A stretch of DNA of 33,682 nt from assembly GCA_005791875.1 (NCBI GenBank), contig SXTU01000038.1, positions 1-33,682 of the forward strand, written 5' to 3'. The DNA comes from Verrucomicrobiales bacterium (GTDB taxonomy: Bacteria; Verrucomicrobiota; Verrucomicrobiia; Limisphaerales; SXTU01). Below the pieces are notes generated by a model. The model searched no databases, was not told the origin of the DNA, and saw only the letters and a program-made list of their open reading frames with translations. The translations under genes were made by a program, and so were the position numbers. Positions 12,385 through 20,646 of this stretch are shown here, in pieces (the stretch's first letter is position 1; each line of letters starts with the position of its first letter).

Positions 12385-15231
12385 ATGACCGAGATTTCCA
12401 AAGCCTACGAGCCGCAGTCCGTGCAGGACAAATGGTATGACTTCTGGGTGAAGCAGGGCTGCTTCACCGCTGACGCCGCGCGCGTCACCGACGAGCGCCC
12501 GGCCTACTCCATCGTCATCCCGCCGCCGAACGTCACCGGCATGCTCCACATGGGGCACGTGCTCAACAACACCATCCAGGACATCCTCGCCCGCAAGGCG
12601 CGGATGGACGGCAAGGAAGTTCTCTGGCTGCCCGGCACCGATCACGCGGGCATCGCCACGCAGGTGCAGGTGGAGAAGGCATTGAAGAAAGAGGAGCGCC
12701 TGACCAAATACGATCTCGGTCGCGAGAATTTTTTGGAGCGCGTCTGGTCGTGGAAAGAAAAGCACGGCGGCATCATCATCAACCAACTCAAGAAGCTCGG
12801 CTGCTCGTGCGACTGGACGCGTGAGCGGTTCACGATGGATCCGGAGTATTCGCGCTGCGTGCAGAAGGTGTTCGTGGAGCTTTACAAGAAGGGCCTCATT
12901 TATCGCGGCAAGCGAATGGTGAACTGGTGCCCCGCCTCGCAGACCGCGCTCTCCGACGAGGAAGTCGAAATGAAGTCGCAGAAGGGCTTCATGTATCACT
13001 TCAAGGTGGAGGCGGTGGAAGTGGATGGCTCACCGGCGAAGGGTGGCCCGCACCCCCTCACCCCGGCCCTCTCCCCCGAGCGGGGCGAGGGAGAAGACAG
13101 CGCGCAGACCTCGCCCGCAACGAATCCGCTCTCCCCCACCGGGGGAGAGGGTCAGGGTGAGGGGGCGGCGCGACCAAACGGCCCGATGACGGATTCAGAG
13201 GGTCGTGTTTGGCTCACCATCGCCACCACGCGGCCGGAGACGATCCCCGGCGACACCGCCGTGGCCGTGAACCCGAAGGACCCGCGTTACGCGCATCTCA
13301 TCGGTCAGCACATCGTGCGGCCGTTGCCCGCGGAATTGCCGCGCGCGCAGAAGCTCATCCCGATCATCGCCGATGACCATGTGGATTTCGAGTTCGGCAC
13401 CGGTGTGCTGAAGGTGACGCCCGCGCACGACAAGGCGGACTTCGAGATCGGAGCGCGCCACAAGCTGCCGGTCGTGGACATCATGAACGCGGACGGCACG
13501 ATGAACACCCTTGCGGGTGGGCCACTAGCCGGACTCGAGCGGTTTCAGGCTCGAAAAGTCGCCGTGGAGTTGCTGCGCGAACAGGGCGTGCTCATCGAAG
13601 AGAAGCCTTACGAGAACAACGTCGGTTTCAGCCAGCGCGCCGATGTGCCGATTGAGCCGCGCTTGAGCGAGCAATGGTTTCTGAAATACCCCGCCGTCGC
13701 GCAATCAAAGGCGAGCGTGGCCGAGGGGCAGATGAAGTTTTATCCCGACCGCTGGACGAAAGTTTACGACCACTGGCTGACGAACATTCAGGACTGGTGC
13801 ATCAGCCGGCAGCTTTGGTGGGGGCACCGCGTGCCGGTGTGGTATCGCGGCGGCGAAGTGCATTGCGGACTTGAAGCGCCGCAGGGCGAAGGGTGGCAGC
13901 AAGACCCCGATGTGCTCGACACGTGGTTCAGCTCGTGGCTGTGGCCGTTCGCCACGATGGGTTGGCCGGAGAAGACCGACACGCTGCGCAAGTTTTATCC
14001 AACCACCGACCTCGTCACCGGGCCGGACATCATCTTCGTCTGGGTCGCGCGCATGATCATGGCGGGCTACGAGTTCATGGACGAGCTGCCGTTCAAGAAC
14101 GTCTATTTCACCGGCATCATCCGCGACAAGCAGGGACGCAAGATGTCGAAGACGCTCGGCAATTCGCCCGATCCGCTCGTGCTCATCAGCCAATACGGCG
14201 CGGACGCCCTCCGCTTCGGCACCATGCGCAGCGCGCCGCTCGGTCAGGACGTGCTTTTCGACGAGAAGGACGTGGAGCTGGGCCGCAACTTCTGCAACAA
14301 GCTCTGGAACGCCTGCCGGTTCCGCCAGATGCAGGGCGGCGAAGTGCAGGGCGAAATCACCGCCGCGCTGCTCTCCAGCGACGACCGTTGGATTCTCCTC
14401 CGCCTCGACCTCGCCATCCGCGAGGTGAGCGACGCGCTGGCTAGCTACAACTTCGCCACCGCCGTGCAATCGCTCTACCGCTTCTTCTGGAGCGAGTATT
14501 GCGACTGGTATGTGGAGGCGAGCAAGGCCGCCTTCTTCGGCGAAGACGCGGCGCTCAAGGCGAACAAGGTCGCAGTAATTGATTTCGCCCTCTCGCACCT
14601 GCTGCGGATGTTCCACCCGCTGCTGCCCTTTATCACGGAGGAGCTTTGGCACGGGATGGGTTACTCGGCGGACATGCCGGAAGAGCAGGGCGGCCGGACC
14701 ATCATGTTCGCCCGCTGGCCCAAGCCGCTCTCCGACGACGAGAAGGAAGCGTGGGGCCTCGACGATACCGTGGAGACGTTTGCGAATGCGAAGTTCGAGC
14801 TCGTCACGCAGGGCCGCAACCTCAAGACGCAGTTCAACATCGGCGCGGGGAAGAAGGGCAAGTTCACCCTCAAGCCCGTCGGCCAGCTCGACTCACGCGA
14901 AGCCGAAGTGCTTCGCCTCCTCCTCAGTGCCGAGTCACTGGAACTTGACTCGAACTATGCGCCGAGGAAAGGCACCCCCACCGCGTTCACCAAGCTGGGC
15001 GAGCTTTACCTGCCGCTCGACGGCCTCGTGGACGTGGAGGCTGAGCGCGCGCGACTCACGAAGGAACTGGCAAAGATTCAGGCCGAGATTGAGAAGGTGG
15101 AGCAGAAGCTCGCCAACCCGAGCTTCGCGCAGAAAGTCCCGCCCGCCGTGCTAGACGAGCACAAGCAACGGCTCGCCGACTGGCATGTCAAACTGGCGCA
15201 GACGAAGGCGGCAATCGAGGCGCTGGGCTAA
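12385..15231 (+). CDS. valS: Valyl-tRNA synthetase
   Basis: This 948-residue class I synthetase charges tRNA-Val. The HIGH-type motif is in PPPNVTGMLHMGH (46-58) and the KMSKS-type motif is KMSKT at 586-590. The editing (CP1) domain opens with LTIATTRPETIPGD, and the C-terminus has the usual coiled-coil arm (AERARLTKELAKIQAEIEKV). An anomaly is at residues 223-261 (HPLTPALSPERGEGEDSAQT and following), which are the translation of a palindromic intergenic-type repeat inserted in frame just before the editing domain. No frame disruption results, and the rest is normal, so the enzyme is probably functional with an extra surface loop. No T-box leader is visible; the 33-bp repeat ends 11 bp upstream. 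Confidence 0.95.
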   Translation: MTEISKAYEPQSVQDKWYDFWVKQGCFTADAARVTDERPAYSIVIPPPNVTGMLHMGHVLNNTIQDILARKARMDGKEVLWLPGTDHAGIATQVQVEKALKKEERLTKYDLGRENFLERVWSWKEKHGGIIINQLKKLGCSCDWTRERFTMDPEYSRCVQKVFVELYKKGLIYRGKRMVNWCPASQTALSDEEVEMKSQKGFMYHFKVEAVEVDGSPAKGGPHPLTPALSPERGEGEDSAQTSPATNPLSPTGGEGQGEGAARPNGPMTDSEGRVWLTIATTRPETIPGDTAVAVNPKDPRYAHLIGQHIVRPLPAELPRAQKLIPIIADDHVDFEFGTGVLKVTPAHDKADFEIGARHKLPVVDIMNADGTMNTLAGGPLAGLERFQARKVAVELLREQGVLIEEKPYENNVGFSQRADVPIEPRLSEQWFLKYPAVAQSKASVAEGQMKFYPDRWTKVYDHWLTNIQDWCISRQLWWGHRVPVWYRGGEVHCGLEAPQGEGWQQDPDVLDTWFSSWLWPFATMGWPEKTDTLRKFYPTTDLVTGPDIIFVWVARMIMAGYEFMDELPFKNVYFTGIIRDKQGRKMSKTLGNSPDPLVLISQYGADALRFGTMRSAPLGQDVLFDEKDVELGRNFCNKLWNACRFRQMQGGEVQGEITAALLSSDDRWILLRLDLAIREVSDALASYNFATAVQSLYRFFWSEYCDWYVEASKAAFFGEDAALKANKVAVIDFALSHLLRMFHPLLPFITEELWHGMGYSADMPEEQGGRTIMFARWPKPLSDDEKEAWGLDDTVETFANAKFELVTQGRNLKTQFNIGAGKKGKFTLKPVGQLDSREAEVLRLLLSAESLELDSNYAPRKGTPTAFTKLGELYLPLDGLVDVEAERARLTKELAKIQAEIEKVEQKLANPSFAQKVPPAVLDEHKQRLADWHVKLAQTKAAIEALG
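13053..13165. repeat. Palindromic repeat inserted in valS
   Basis: The left end, CCCCCTCACCCCGGCCCTCT, and the right end, GGGAGAGGGTCAGGGTGAGG, are inverted relatives about 110 bp apart. Each half also contains its own smaller hairpin (CTCCCCC..GGGGGAG type). The same family occurs at 33056-33096 and 33187-33224 in a non-coding gap. Here it is translated in frame. Confidence 0.85.
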
Positions 15232-15285
15232 AGACTCCTGCCCGCGGTGGTTTGCGCGGGCGATGGCGTCCATGCTTCAAAGCAA

Positions 15286-15311
15286 ACGGGCCGACCTCAA
15301 GGTCGGCCCGT
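15286..15311. terminator. Bidirectional hairpin terminator between valS and the cytochrome/LRR gene
   Basis: ACGGGCCGACC and GGTCGGCCCGT form an 11-bp perfect stem with a TCAA loop, located between two convergent genes. A second, smaller hairpin (CCCGCG..CGCGGG, 15241-15260) lies next to valS. There is no long T-tract, so termination strength is uncertain. Confidence 0.7.
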
Positions 15312-15339
15312 TGACGTGAGAATGTGGTGGCGGTGACGG

Positions 15340-16443
15340 TTACGGCTGCTTCTTCTTTTTCTTCGCGTCTTCTTTCTTGTCGTCCTTCTTTTCAGGAGCC
15401 TTCGGCGCGTCCGGCTTCTTCTCGGCTGCCTTCTTCGCGTCGTCGGCTTTCTTGGCGTCGTCCGCCGCCTTCTTGGCCTCCTCCGCCTTCTTGTCGGCCT
15501 CGGCCTTCGCGGCGGCGGCGAAGGCGAAGGCTTTCAGGTCCGCGCCATTATCAATGCGGGCGGCGGGCAGGGCCTTCTTCAACTCCGCCACACCAGCGTC
15601 CGTCGCCTTCGACTCAAAGAGGTAAACGCTCTGGAGCTTTTTCAGCCCGGCAAGCTGCTTGAGTCCGGCGTCCGTGACCTGCGTGCCAACGAGGTTGATG
15701 TATTCGAGATTCGCGAGGGTCTTCAGCCCGGCAAGGCTGGAGTCCTTCACGGTGGCGTTGGCGAGGTTGAGGCGGCGGAGGTTGGTGAGTTTACCCAACT
15801 TCGCCAGGTCAGCGTCGGTGAGTTCCACGCCAGCCGCGTTAAGCTCAAGCAGGTTGCTCACGTCCTTGATCTGATCCCAAACCTTCGCGTCGAACTTCTT
15901 GCCGACGACGCGGAGGTTGATGTAGCGCCAGTTGCTGCCCTGAGCAATTTCGCGCGCGGTGATACCAGCCTTCGCAAGTTCGGCGACGGCCTTGGTCTCG
16001 GCGGCGGTGGGCTTGGGAGCGGGAGGAAGTTCGTTTTCCTTCTTGGCGGTCGCGCCACCGGCAGGCGTGAGCTTTAAGCCCGAGGGCCAGTCCGCGCCGG
16101 CGTCAATCCACGCCTTGATGAGATCGGTGGTGGCTTTGGAGAGCGGCTCGCCCTTGGGCGGCATAATGTCGTCGTGGCCCTTGGCGAGGGTGATGACTTT
16201 GTAGATGCGGCTGTCGGCGGACTTGCCGGGGACGAGGCCGACGAGGCCGCTGTCGCCGCCCTTGAAGGCGGTCTCCTTGGAATCGAGGCGCAACTTGCCC
16301 TTCTGCTTCTCGGGCCCGTGGCATTCGAGGCAGTTTTTGGCGAAGATGGGACCGATGTCCTTCGCGAAGTCGGGCTTGCTGGCGGCGAAGGAAGTCGCGG
16401 CGCTCAAGGCGGCGATGGCAAACAGTGGGGTGATCAGTTTCAT
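15340..16443 (-). CDS. Secreted c-type cytochrome / leucine-rich-repeat protein with Lys-Ala-rich tail
   Basis: The protein has 367 residues in four parts. A signal peptide (MKLITPLFAIAALSAATSFA) is followed by a haem-binding domain with C38-LE-C41-H42 and a probable axial Met in DDIMPPKGEPL. This is the planctomycete-type cytochrome domain. Residues about 165-300 hold leucine-rich repeats (LTNLRRLNLANATVKDSSL, LANLEYINLVGTQVTDAGL). The last 65 residues are almost only Lys, Ala, Asp and Glu (KKAEEAKKAADDAKKADD), like TolA or histone-H1 tails. Such proteins are found in Verrucomicrobiota and Planctomycetota, where they are thought to act in periplasmic electron transfer or protein contacts; the role is unproven. 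It lies 49 bp downstream of the enolase-superfamily gene on the same strand. Confidence 0.85.
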   Translation of the reverse strand: MKLITPLFAIAALSAATSFAASKPDFAKDIGPIFAKNCLECHGPEKQKGKLRLDSKETAFKGGDSGLVGLVPGKSADSRIYKVITLAKGHDDIMPPKGEPLSKATTDLIKAWIDAGADWPSGLKLTPAGGATAKKENELPPAPKPTAAETKAVAELAKAGITAREIAQGSNWRYINLRVVGKKFDAKVWDQIKDVSNLLELNAAGVELTDADLAKLGKLTNLRRLNLANATVKDSSLAGLKTLANLEYINLVGTQVTDAGLKQLAGLKKLQSVYLFESKATDAGVAELKKALPAARIDNGADLKAFAFAAAAKAEADKKAEEAKKAADDAKKADDAKKAAEKKPDAPKAPEKKDDKKEDAKKKKKQP

Positions 16444-16492
16444 ATATGGTGCGATTTCAGCGGAGGTTCAGACGGAAAGCAAGGCCGACGCT

Positions 16493-17704
16493 TCAATAGT
16501 CCGCGATGGAGCCGTCCTTCAACTTTGCCAGCGGCCACTTGTAGGTCTGCGGCTTCTTCGCTTCCGCATCGAGAATCTTCGCGTCCATCTCGACGCCGAG
16601 GCCGACGCCCTTGGGCAGGGCGACGTAGCCGTCCTTGTCCACCGACCAGTCTATCATGGCGATGCCACGGGGGTTGAAGCCCATGTTCGTCGGGTAGAAC
16701 TCATGGATGAGGAAGAGCGGCGTGGCGGCGGTGGCGTGGATGCTGGCGGAGATGCCGAGGTTGCTCGCGGTGCAATGCGGCGCGAGCGGCACCATGTAAG
16801 TCTCGGCCAGCGCGGCAATCTTGCGCATCTGTGAAATGCCGCCGGTGTGGCAGCAGTCGGGCTGGAGGATGTCAATGCAGCGCTCCTGCAAATACGGAAT
16901 CATCCCCCAGATCGTGCGGTCGCGTTCGCCGGTCGCGAGCGGGATGTTGATGGCGGCCTTGAGGCGTTTGAAGACCTCGATGTTGCCGGGCACGGCCGGT
17001 TCCTCGATGAAGAGGAGGTCGTAGGGTTTGAGCGCGCTGGCGAGCTGGATGAGCGTCGCGGGCGGCACGGCGCAATGCGCGTCGAACATCACCGCGCCGT
17101 CGGGACCGACCCGTTCGCGAGCGGCGGCGATGGCCTTGACCATGCGCTGAATGTCGGCGGGCGTGCCGGAGTGTTCGTAGATGCCGTGGGGCGGAACCTT
17201 CTCCGCCTTGGGCGTGTGATAAACGCGGATGCGGTCGCGCACCGGGCCGCCGAGCAGGCTGTAAACGGGCACGCCCCAAAGTTTCCCGGCCAAGTCCCAC
17301 AGTGCGATGTCAATGCCCGAGATGACGTGGACCATGAACGGCCCGCCACGGATGTCGCGATGCGCGCGGTAGAGCTTTTGCCAGAGGTGCTCGATGCGGG
17401 TGGGGTTCTCGTCCTTGAGCAACTCGTAGAGCGACTCCATCAGCGTGATCGCAACGCGGATGTCCGTGCCCTTTATTTCGCCCCAGCCGCTGACGCCGTG
17501 GTTGGTGTCAATGCGGATGAACAACACTGGGTTGACCCACCAAGCCTTGTAGCCGGTGATGCGGATGGAACTCGTCTTGTCCGCGACGGTTACGGCGGGA
17601 TTGCGCTCGGCACAAAGCGCGTCCTGCACCATGGCTAAGCCCGTGGCGGCGGCGGCACCCAAGGCGACAAAGTCCCGGCGTGTGGAAGGTGTGGGCTGAT
17701 TCAT
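16493..17704 (-). CDS. Tat-exported mandelate racemase/enolase-superfamily enzyme (sugar-acid dehydratase-like)
   Basis: This is a 403-residue protein whose N-terminus, STRRDFVALGAAAATGLA, is a Tat signal, unusual for this normally cytoplasmic superfamily but common in Verrucomicrobiota. Metal-binding residues are visible: D208 in MFDAHC, E234 in FIEEP and E260 in ATGERD. H210 and H310 (in APHCTASN) are probable acid/base residues. The arrangement resembles galactonate or mannonate dehydratases, which abstract the proton alpha to a carboxylate and eliminate water. The exact substrate cannot be read from sequence. The gene precedes the cytochrome/LRR gene. Length and barrel motifs look complete. 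Confidence 0.87.
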   Translation of the reverse strand: MNQPTPSTRRDFVALGAAAATGLAMVQDALCAERNPAVTVADKTSSIRITGYKAWWVNPVLFIRIDTNHGVSGWGEIKGTDIRVAITLMESLYELLKDENPTRIEHLWQKLYRAHRDIRGGPFMVHVISGIDIALWDLAGKLWGVPVYSLLGGPVRDRIRVYHTPKAEKVPPHGIYEHSGTPADIQRMVKAIAAARERVGPDGAVMFDAHCAVPPATLIQLASALKPYDLLFIEEPAVPGNIEVFKRLKAAINIPLATGERDRTIWGMIPYLQERCIDILQPDCCHTGGISQMRKIAALAETYMVPLAPHCTASNLGISASIHATAATPLFLIHEFYPTNMGFNPRGIAMIDWSVDKDGYVALPKGVGLGVEMDAKILDAEAKKPQTYKWPLAKLKDGSIADY

Positions 17705-17756
17705 GCGCGGAGTTTTCGGCGGTCTTGCGATGATTGCAAGCGCCCGTTCGCGGGAG

Positions 17757-17832
17757 CTGTAGCGGCGGGTCTGTGACCGCCGTCAGCTAATTGTAGTCCC
17801 AGCAGGTCGGCGCTCACAGAGCGCCGCTACAG
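17757..17832. repeat. Imperfect inverted repeat (CTGTAGCGGCG family)
   Basis: CTGTAGCGGCGGGTCTGTGA (17757 onward) is mirrored by a right arm ending CGCCGCTACAG at 17832, with only a few mismatches. It lies in the 142-bp gap between the enolase-superfamily and radical SAM genes. No gene is seen in this gap. Confidence 0.8.
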
Positions 17833-17846
17833 TTGGCACGCGCCGC

Positions 17847-18740
17847 CTAAAACACCTCCGCCCGCAGCCCCGTCGTGTCCCGCACGACTTGCGCGATGCG
17901 TGCGAGGCTTCGCAACGGCAGATGCCCGCACTCGGAATGCGGCGTGGGCCGCGTGGCCGAGTAGATTTGCACCAGCAGAATGTTAGCGCCCGCGTTCTTC
18001 AGCTCCTTCAGCCGCTGCGCGTATTCGCGGATCTCCGGCTCCGGTGGCTCTTGGCCGTTGACGAGCGGGAACAGGCTTTGGATCACCACGGGCCGCTGCC
18101 GGGCGAGCGCCAGGATGTTCGCAAGCACCTTGTCGAGCAGCACCGTCGGACGGTTGATGCGCTCCATCCAAGCCTGCGTTCCCACGTCGAGCTTGGCCCA
18201 GACCTCGTCGCGGCTGGTCAGGCAGCAGATGCCCTCGGCAACCTGCGGACGGTCCAGCCCGGTCGCGTTGGTGATGAGGACGATCTTGAAAAACGGCAGG
18301 CCACACCGCATGCGCACGTGCATGACGGCGTGGACGACATCGAGGAACACCGAGCAAAGCGTCGGCTCGCCGTCGCCGCTCAGGTTGACCTGACGGAGCT
18401 GAAGCAACTCCGCCGGCAGGCCTCGGAAACCATCCAGCGCCGCAAGCCCGCCCGACTGCACCAGTGCCAGCATGCGGCCCAGCTCACCCGCCATCGCGTC
18501 CACGTCCAGTTGCGCAGCGCGACAGTGCGTGTGCCGGTCCACCTCGCAGTAGATGCATTCGAAGTTGCACTCCTGGTCCGGGTTCAGGTTCACGCCGAGC
18601 GACAGCCCCCGCGCACGCGGCGAAACCAGGGCATAGACAAACTTGTTGCCGAGGAAATCCCGTGGCGCGCCAAACGCCGTGCCCGCTGGCCGGGACGCGG
18701 TGCGTCCAGTCGGCGGTTTGCTGCGGGCGGGTGGTTCCAC
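17847..18740 (-). CDS. Radical SAM protein (COG0731-like)
   Basis: This 297-residue protein starts at GTG 18740. The [4Fe-4S]/SAM-binding cysteines are C58, C62 and C65 in CNFECIYC, preceded by SLGVNLNPDQE, a pattern seen in the COG0731 branch related to wyosine-forming enzymes. VNLSGDGEPTL is the usual GGE-like motif, and KIVLITNATGL follows as expected. It is a cytoplasmic enzyme that generates a 5'-deoxyadenosyl radical; the substrate is unknown, and a tRNA-modification role is only an analogy. It starts 33 bp downstream of the universal stress gene on the same strand, so they may share a transcript. Confidence 0.82.
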   Translation of the reverse strand: MEPPARSKPPTGRTASRPAGTAFGAPRDFLGNKFVYALVSPRARGLSLGVNLNPDQECNFECIYCEVDRHTHCRAAQLDVDAMAGELGRMLALVQSGGLAALDGFRGLPAELLQLRQVNLSGDGEPTLCSVFLDVVHAVMHVRMRCGLPFFKIVLITNATGLDRPQVAEGICCLTSRDEVWAKLDVGTQAWMERINRPTVLLDKVLANILALARQRPVVIQSLFPLVNGQEPPEPEIREYAQRLKELKNAGANILLVQIYSATRPTPHSECGHLPLRSLARIAQVVRDTTGLRAEVF

Positions 18741-18773
18741 GGCCAGGATGGTGTTTGAGTGTGGTTCCCGACT

Positions 18774-19313
18774 TCAGGCGCGGAGAAACTCGGGCTCCTC
18801 CTCGCGCACCACCAGCACCGGACACGGCGCGATGCGCGCGACGTTCTCAGTCACGCTGCCGAGGAACACATGTTTCAGGCCCGTGTGGCCGTGCGTCGAG
18901 ATGATGATGAGATCGGCGTCGAGTTCCTTGGCCGCCGCCGCGATTTCCGAGGCGGGCCGGCCGATGCGCGTCTGCTTGGTGGCGGGCACGGCATCGCCCA
19001 CCTCTTCCAGCAACAGTTTGTCCATCGCCTTATCCGCCGCTTCGCGGACCTGGCCCTCCATCAGCGGCGAGTCAATCATGCCGAACTCGCCGACCGTGTA
19101 GTTGATCTGGGTGACGAAGAGCAGCGTGAGGCTCGCCCCGAACTGCTTCGCGAAGGGGATCGCGTAGCGCAGGGCCTTGCGCGAGCACTCCGAGAAATCC
19201 ACCGGCACGAGAATCTTGTGGATGCTGAAAGGCGACGGAGTCTCGCCGGGCAAGCCGGCTTCCCTCGCCCCGAGTTCGACCACCACACCACCGTTTGCAG
19301 GTTTGATTTTCAT
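18774..19313 (-). CDS. Universal stress protein (UspA family)
   Basis: This 179-residue cytoplasmic protein has a single Usp domain preceded by about 30 unconserved residues. The first strand is HKILVPVDFSECSRKALRYA. The ATP-binding G-2x-G-9x-G[ST] motif is near the C-terminus in STHGHTGLKHVFLGSVTENV, followed by CPVLVVREEE. Such proteins bind ATP and support survival under stress or growth arrest. It lies upstream of the radical SAM gene and diverges from the rhomboid gene across about 100 bp. The start at 19313 is an ATG; a start nearer the domain is possible. Confidence 0.9.
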   Translation of the reverse strand: MKIKPANGGVVVELGAREAGLPGETPSPFSIHKILVPVDFSECSRKALRYAIPFAKQFGASLTLLFVTQINYTVGEFGMIDSPLMEGQVREAADKAMDKLLLEEVGDAVPATKQTRIGRPASEIAAAAKELDADLIIISTHGHTGLKHVFLGSVTENVARIAPCPVLVVREEEPEFLRA

Positions 19314-19417
19314 GGCGTCACCCTAGGCCGCCTCCCGCGCGCGACCACACTGGCTTTGGCAAGGGCTGGCTTTCCGTTGCGGGCGCGGGAGCAATTCTGG
19401 CCGGGGGAATTCACGCG

Positions 19418-20377
19418 TTGAATTGCGCCACCGCCGCCGCTAGGTTCCGCGCCGTGCTCGACGACCGGGATTATATGCGTTCAACGGAAGGCTCCTTCCG
19501 CCGGACCACGACGTTTTATCTCGTCGCCGCACTCGCCATCATCTTTCTGATCCAGGCGATTCTCCAGACCTTCGCCCGCTTCGACCTCGCTGCTAGGCTC
19601 GGCCTGCACGGTGAGGAACTGGCCTCCGGCCAATTCTGGCGGCTCGTCACCTTCCAGTTTGTCCACGCCTGCCCGTGGCCGTGGCATGTCCTCTTCAATT
19701 GCCTCGGCCTCTACTTCCTCGGCGTCGTGGTGGAAGGATCCTACGGACGCCATCACCTGCTGAGACTGTTCTTCCTCGGCGGACTCGTTGGCGGCGGTTT
19801 CCACCTCGCAGTTTCCCTTCTGCCGCACCACGGATCAGCGGGCGTCATCGGCGCTTCCGCCGGTGTCCTGGCCTTGCTCGGTGCCTACGCCACGCTGAAC
19901 CCGTCGCGCGAAATGTGTTTCATCGTCCTGTTCTTCCCCGTGAACTTGCGCGCGTCCGTCGTGCTGTGGTTCATCCTGGGTCTCTCGGTGTTCGGCATCG
20001 TGTTCCCCTTCGACCGCGTGTCCGGTGCGGCGCATCTGGGCGGGCTGCTCTTCGGCATCGGCTACGCCCGCCGCGCCTTGGGCGCTAGCGACGACTTCCC
20101 AGTGGCGAAGCTCTTCAACTGGGAAAACCTCCTACCCACGCGACGCACCAGTTCCACGCGCACGGCTGAATCACTCAGCGCGCGTTCAGGATCTGGCGGC
20201 AGCATCGAATTGCGCCGGCCCGGCAACGCAGCGACCGAGTCCTCCAGCGACGACTTCATCAGCAAGGAAGTGGACCCCATCCTCGACAAAATCTCTGCCC
20301 ACGGCATCCACAGCCTGACCGACCGCGAGCGCAAGGTCCTGGAGCAAGCCCGCGCGGCGATGGCGAAACGGAGTTGA
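19418..20377 (+). CDS. Rhomboid-family intramembrane serine protease
   Basis: This 319-residue membrane protease cleaves transmembrane substrates within the bilayer. The catalytic Ser is S147 in GASAG and the His is H206 in AHLGGLLFG; N94 in HVLFNCLGLYFLG is the conserved loop residue. Six hydrophobic segments can be counted. The tail carries a separate short domain ending SLTDRERKVLEQARAAMAKR, preceded by DPILDKISAHG. This small conserved tail is often seen on rhomboids of this phylum. The ATG at 19475 (MRSTEGSFRRTTTFYL) is a credible alternative start. The substrate is unknown. Confidence 0.9.
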   Translation: MNCATAAARFRAVLDDRDYMRSTEGSFRRTTTFYLVAALAIIFLIQAILQTFARFDLAARLGLHGEELASGQFWRLVTFQFVHACPWPWHVLFNCLGLYFLGVVVEGSYGRHHLLRLFFLGGLVGGGFHLAVSLLPHHGSAGVIGASAGVLALLGAYATLNPSREMCFIVLFFPVNLRASVVLWFILGLSVFGIVFPFDRVSGAAHLGGLLFGIGYARRALGASDDFPVAKLFNWENLLPTRRTSSTRTAESLSARSGSGGSIELRRPGNAATESSSDDFISKEVDPILDKISAHGIHSLTDRERKVLEQARAAMAKRS

Positions 20378-20416
20378 GTCTGCGCGGTTGCCGCGAGAGG
20401 GGGCGGAGAGTGGAGA

Positions 20417-20495
20417 GGTAGGGCGCGTCTGTCCCCAGCGCGACGGTTTGGCATACCTCCGCTGCAGCGGCGCGCTGGGACAGACGCGCCCTACC
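20417..20495. repeat. Inverted repeat (GGTAGGGCGCGTCTGTCC family)
   Basis: The left arm (20417-20442), starting GGTAGGGCGCGTCTGTCC, and the right arm (20471-20495), ending GACGCGCCCTACC, are near-perfect inverted copies. They sit in the 269-bp gap after the rhomboid gene. Confidence 0.85.
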
Positions 20496-20552
20496 AAACG
20501 CCCCGACTCCGTGACCGTTCTCCCCCACCCGTTCCCTGCACTCATAAACTTG

Positions 20553-20622
20553 GCAGGGCCGACCTGCGGTCGGCCTCGTCATTCCCTTCAGAGACACGAG
20601 GCCGCGCGCATCGCGGCCCTGC
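20553..20622. repeat. Inverted repeat (GCAGGGCCG..CGGCCTCGT family)
   Basis: The arms are 20553-20579 and 20596-20622. The outer GCAGGGCCG and inner CGGCCTCGT parts match, and the middle differs. This is a different family from the neighbouring 20417-20495 repeat. No gene is seen between 20378 and 20646. Confidence 0.75.
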
Positions 20623-20646
20623 GGGTTCAGGGTCGCATATCGCGCA

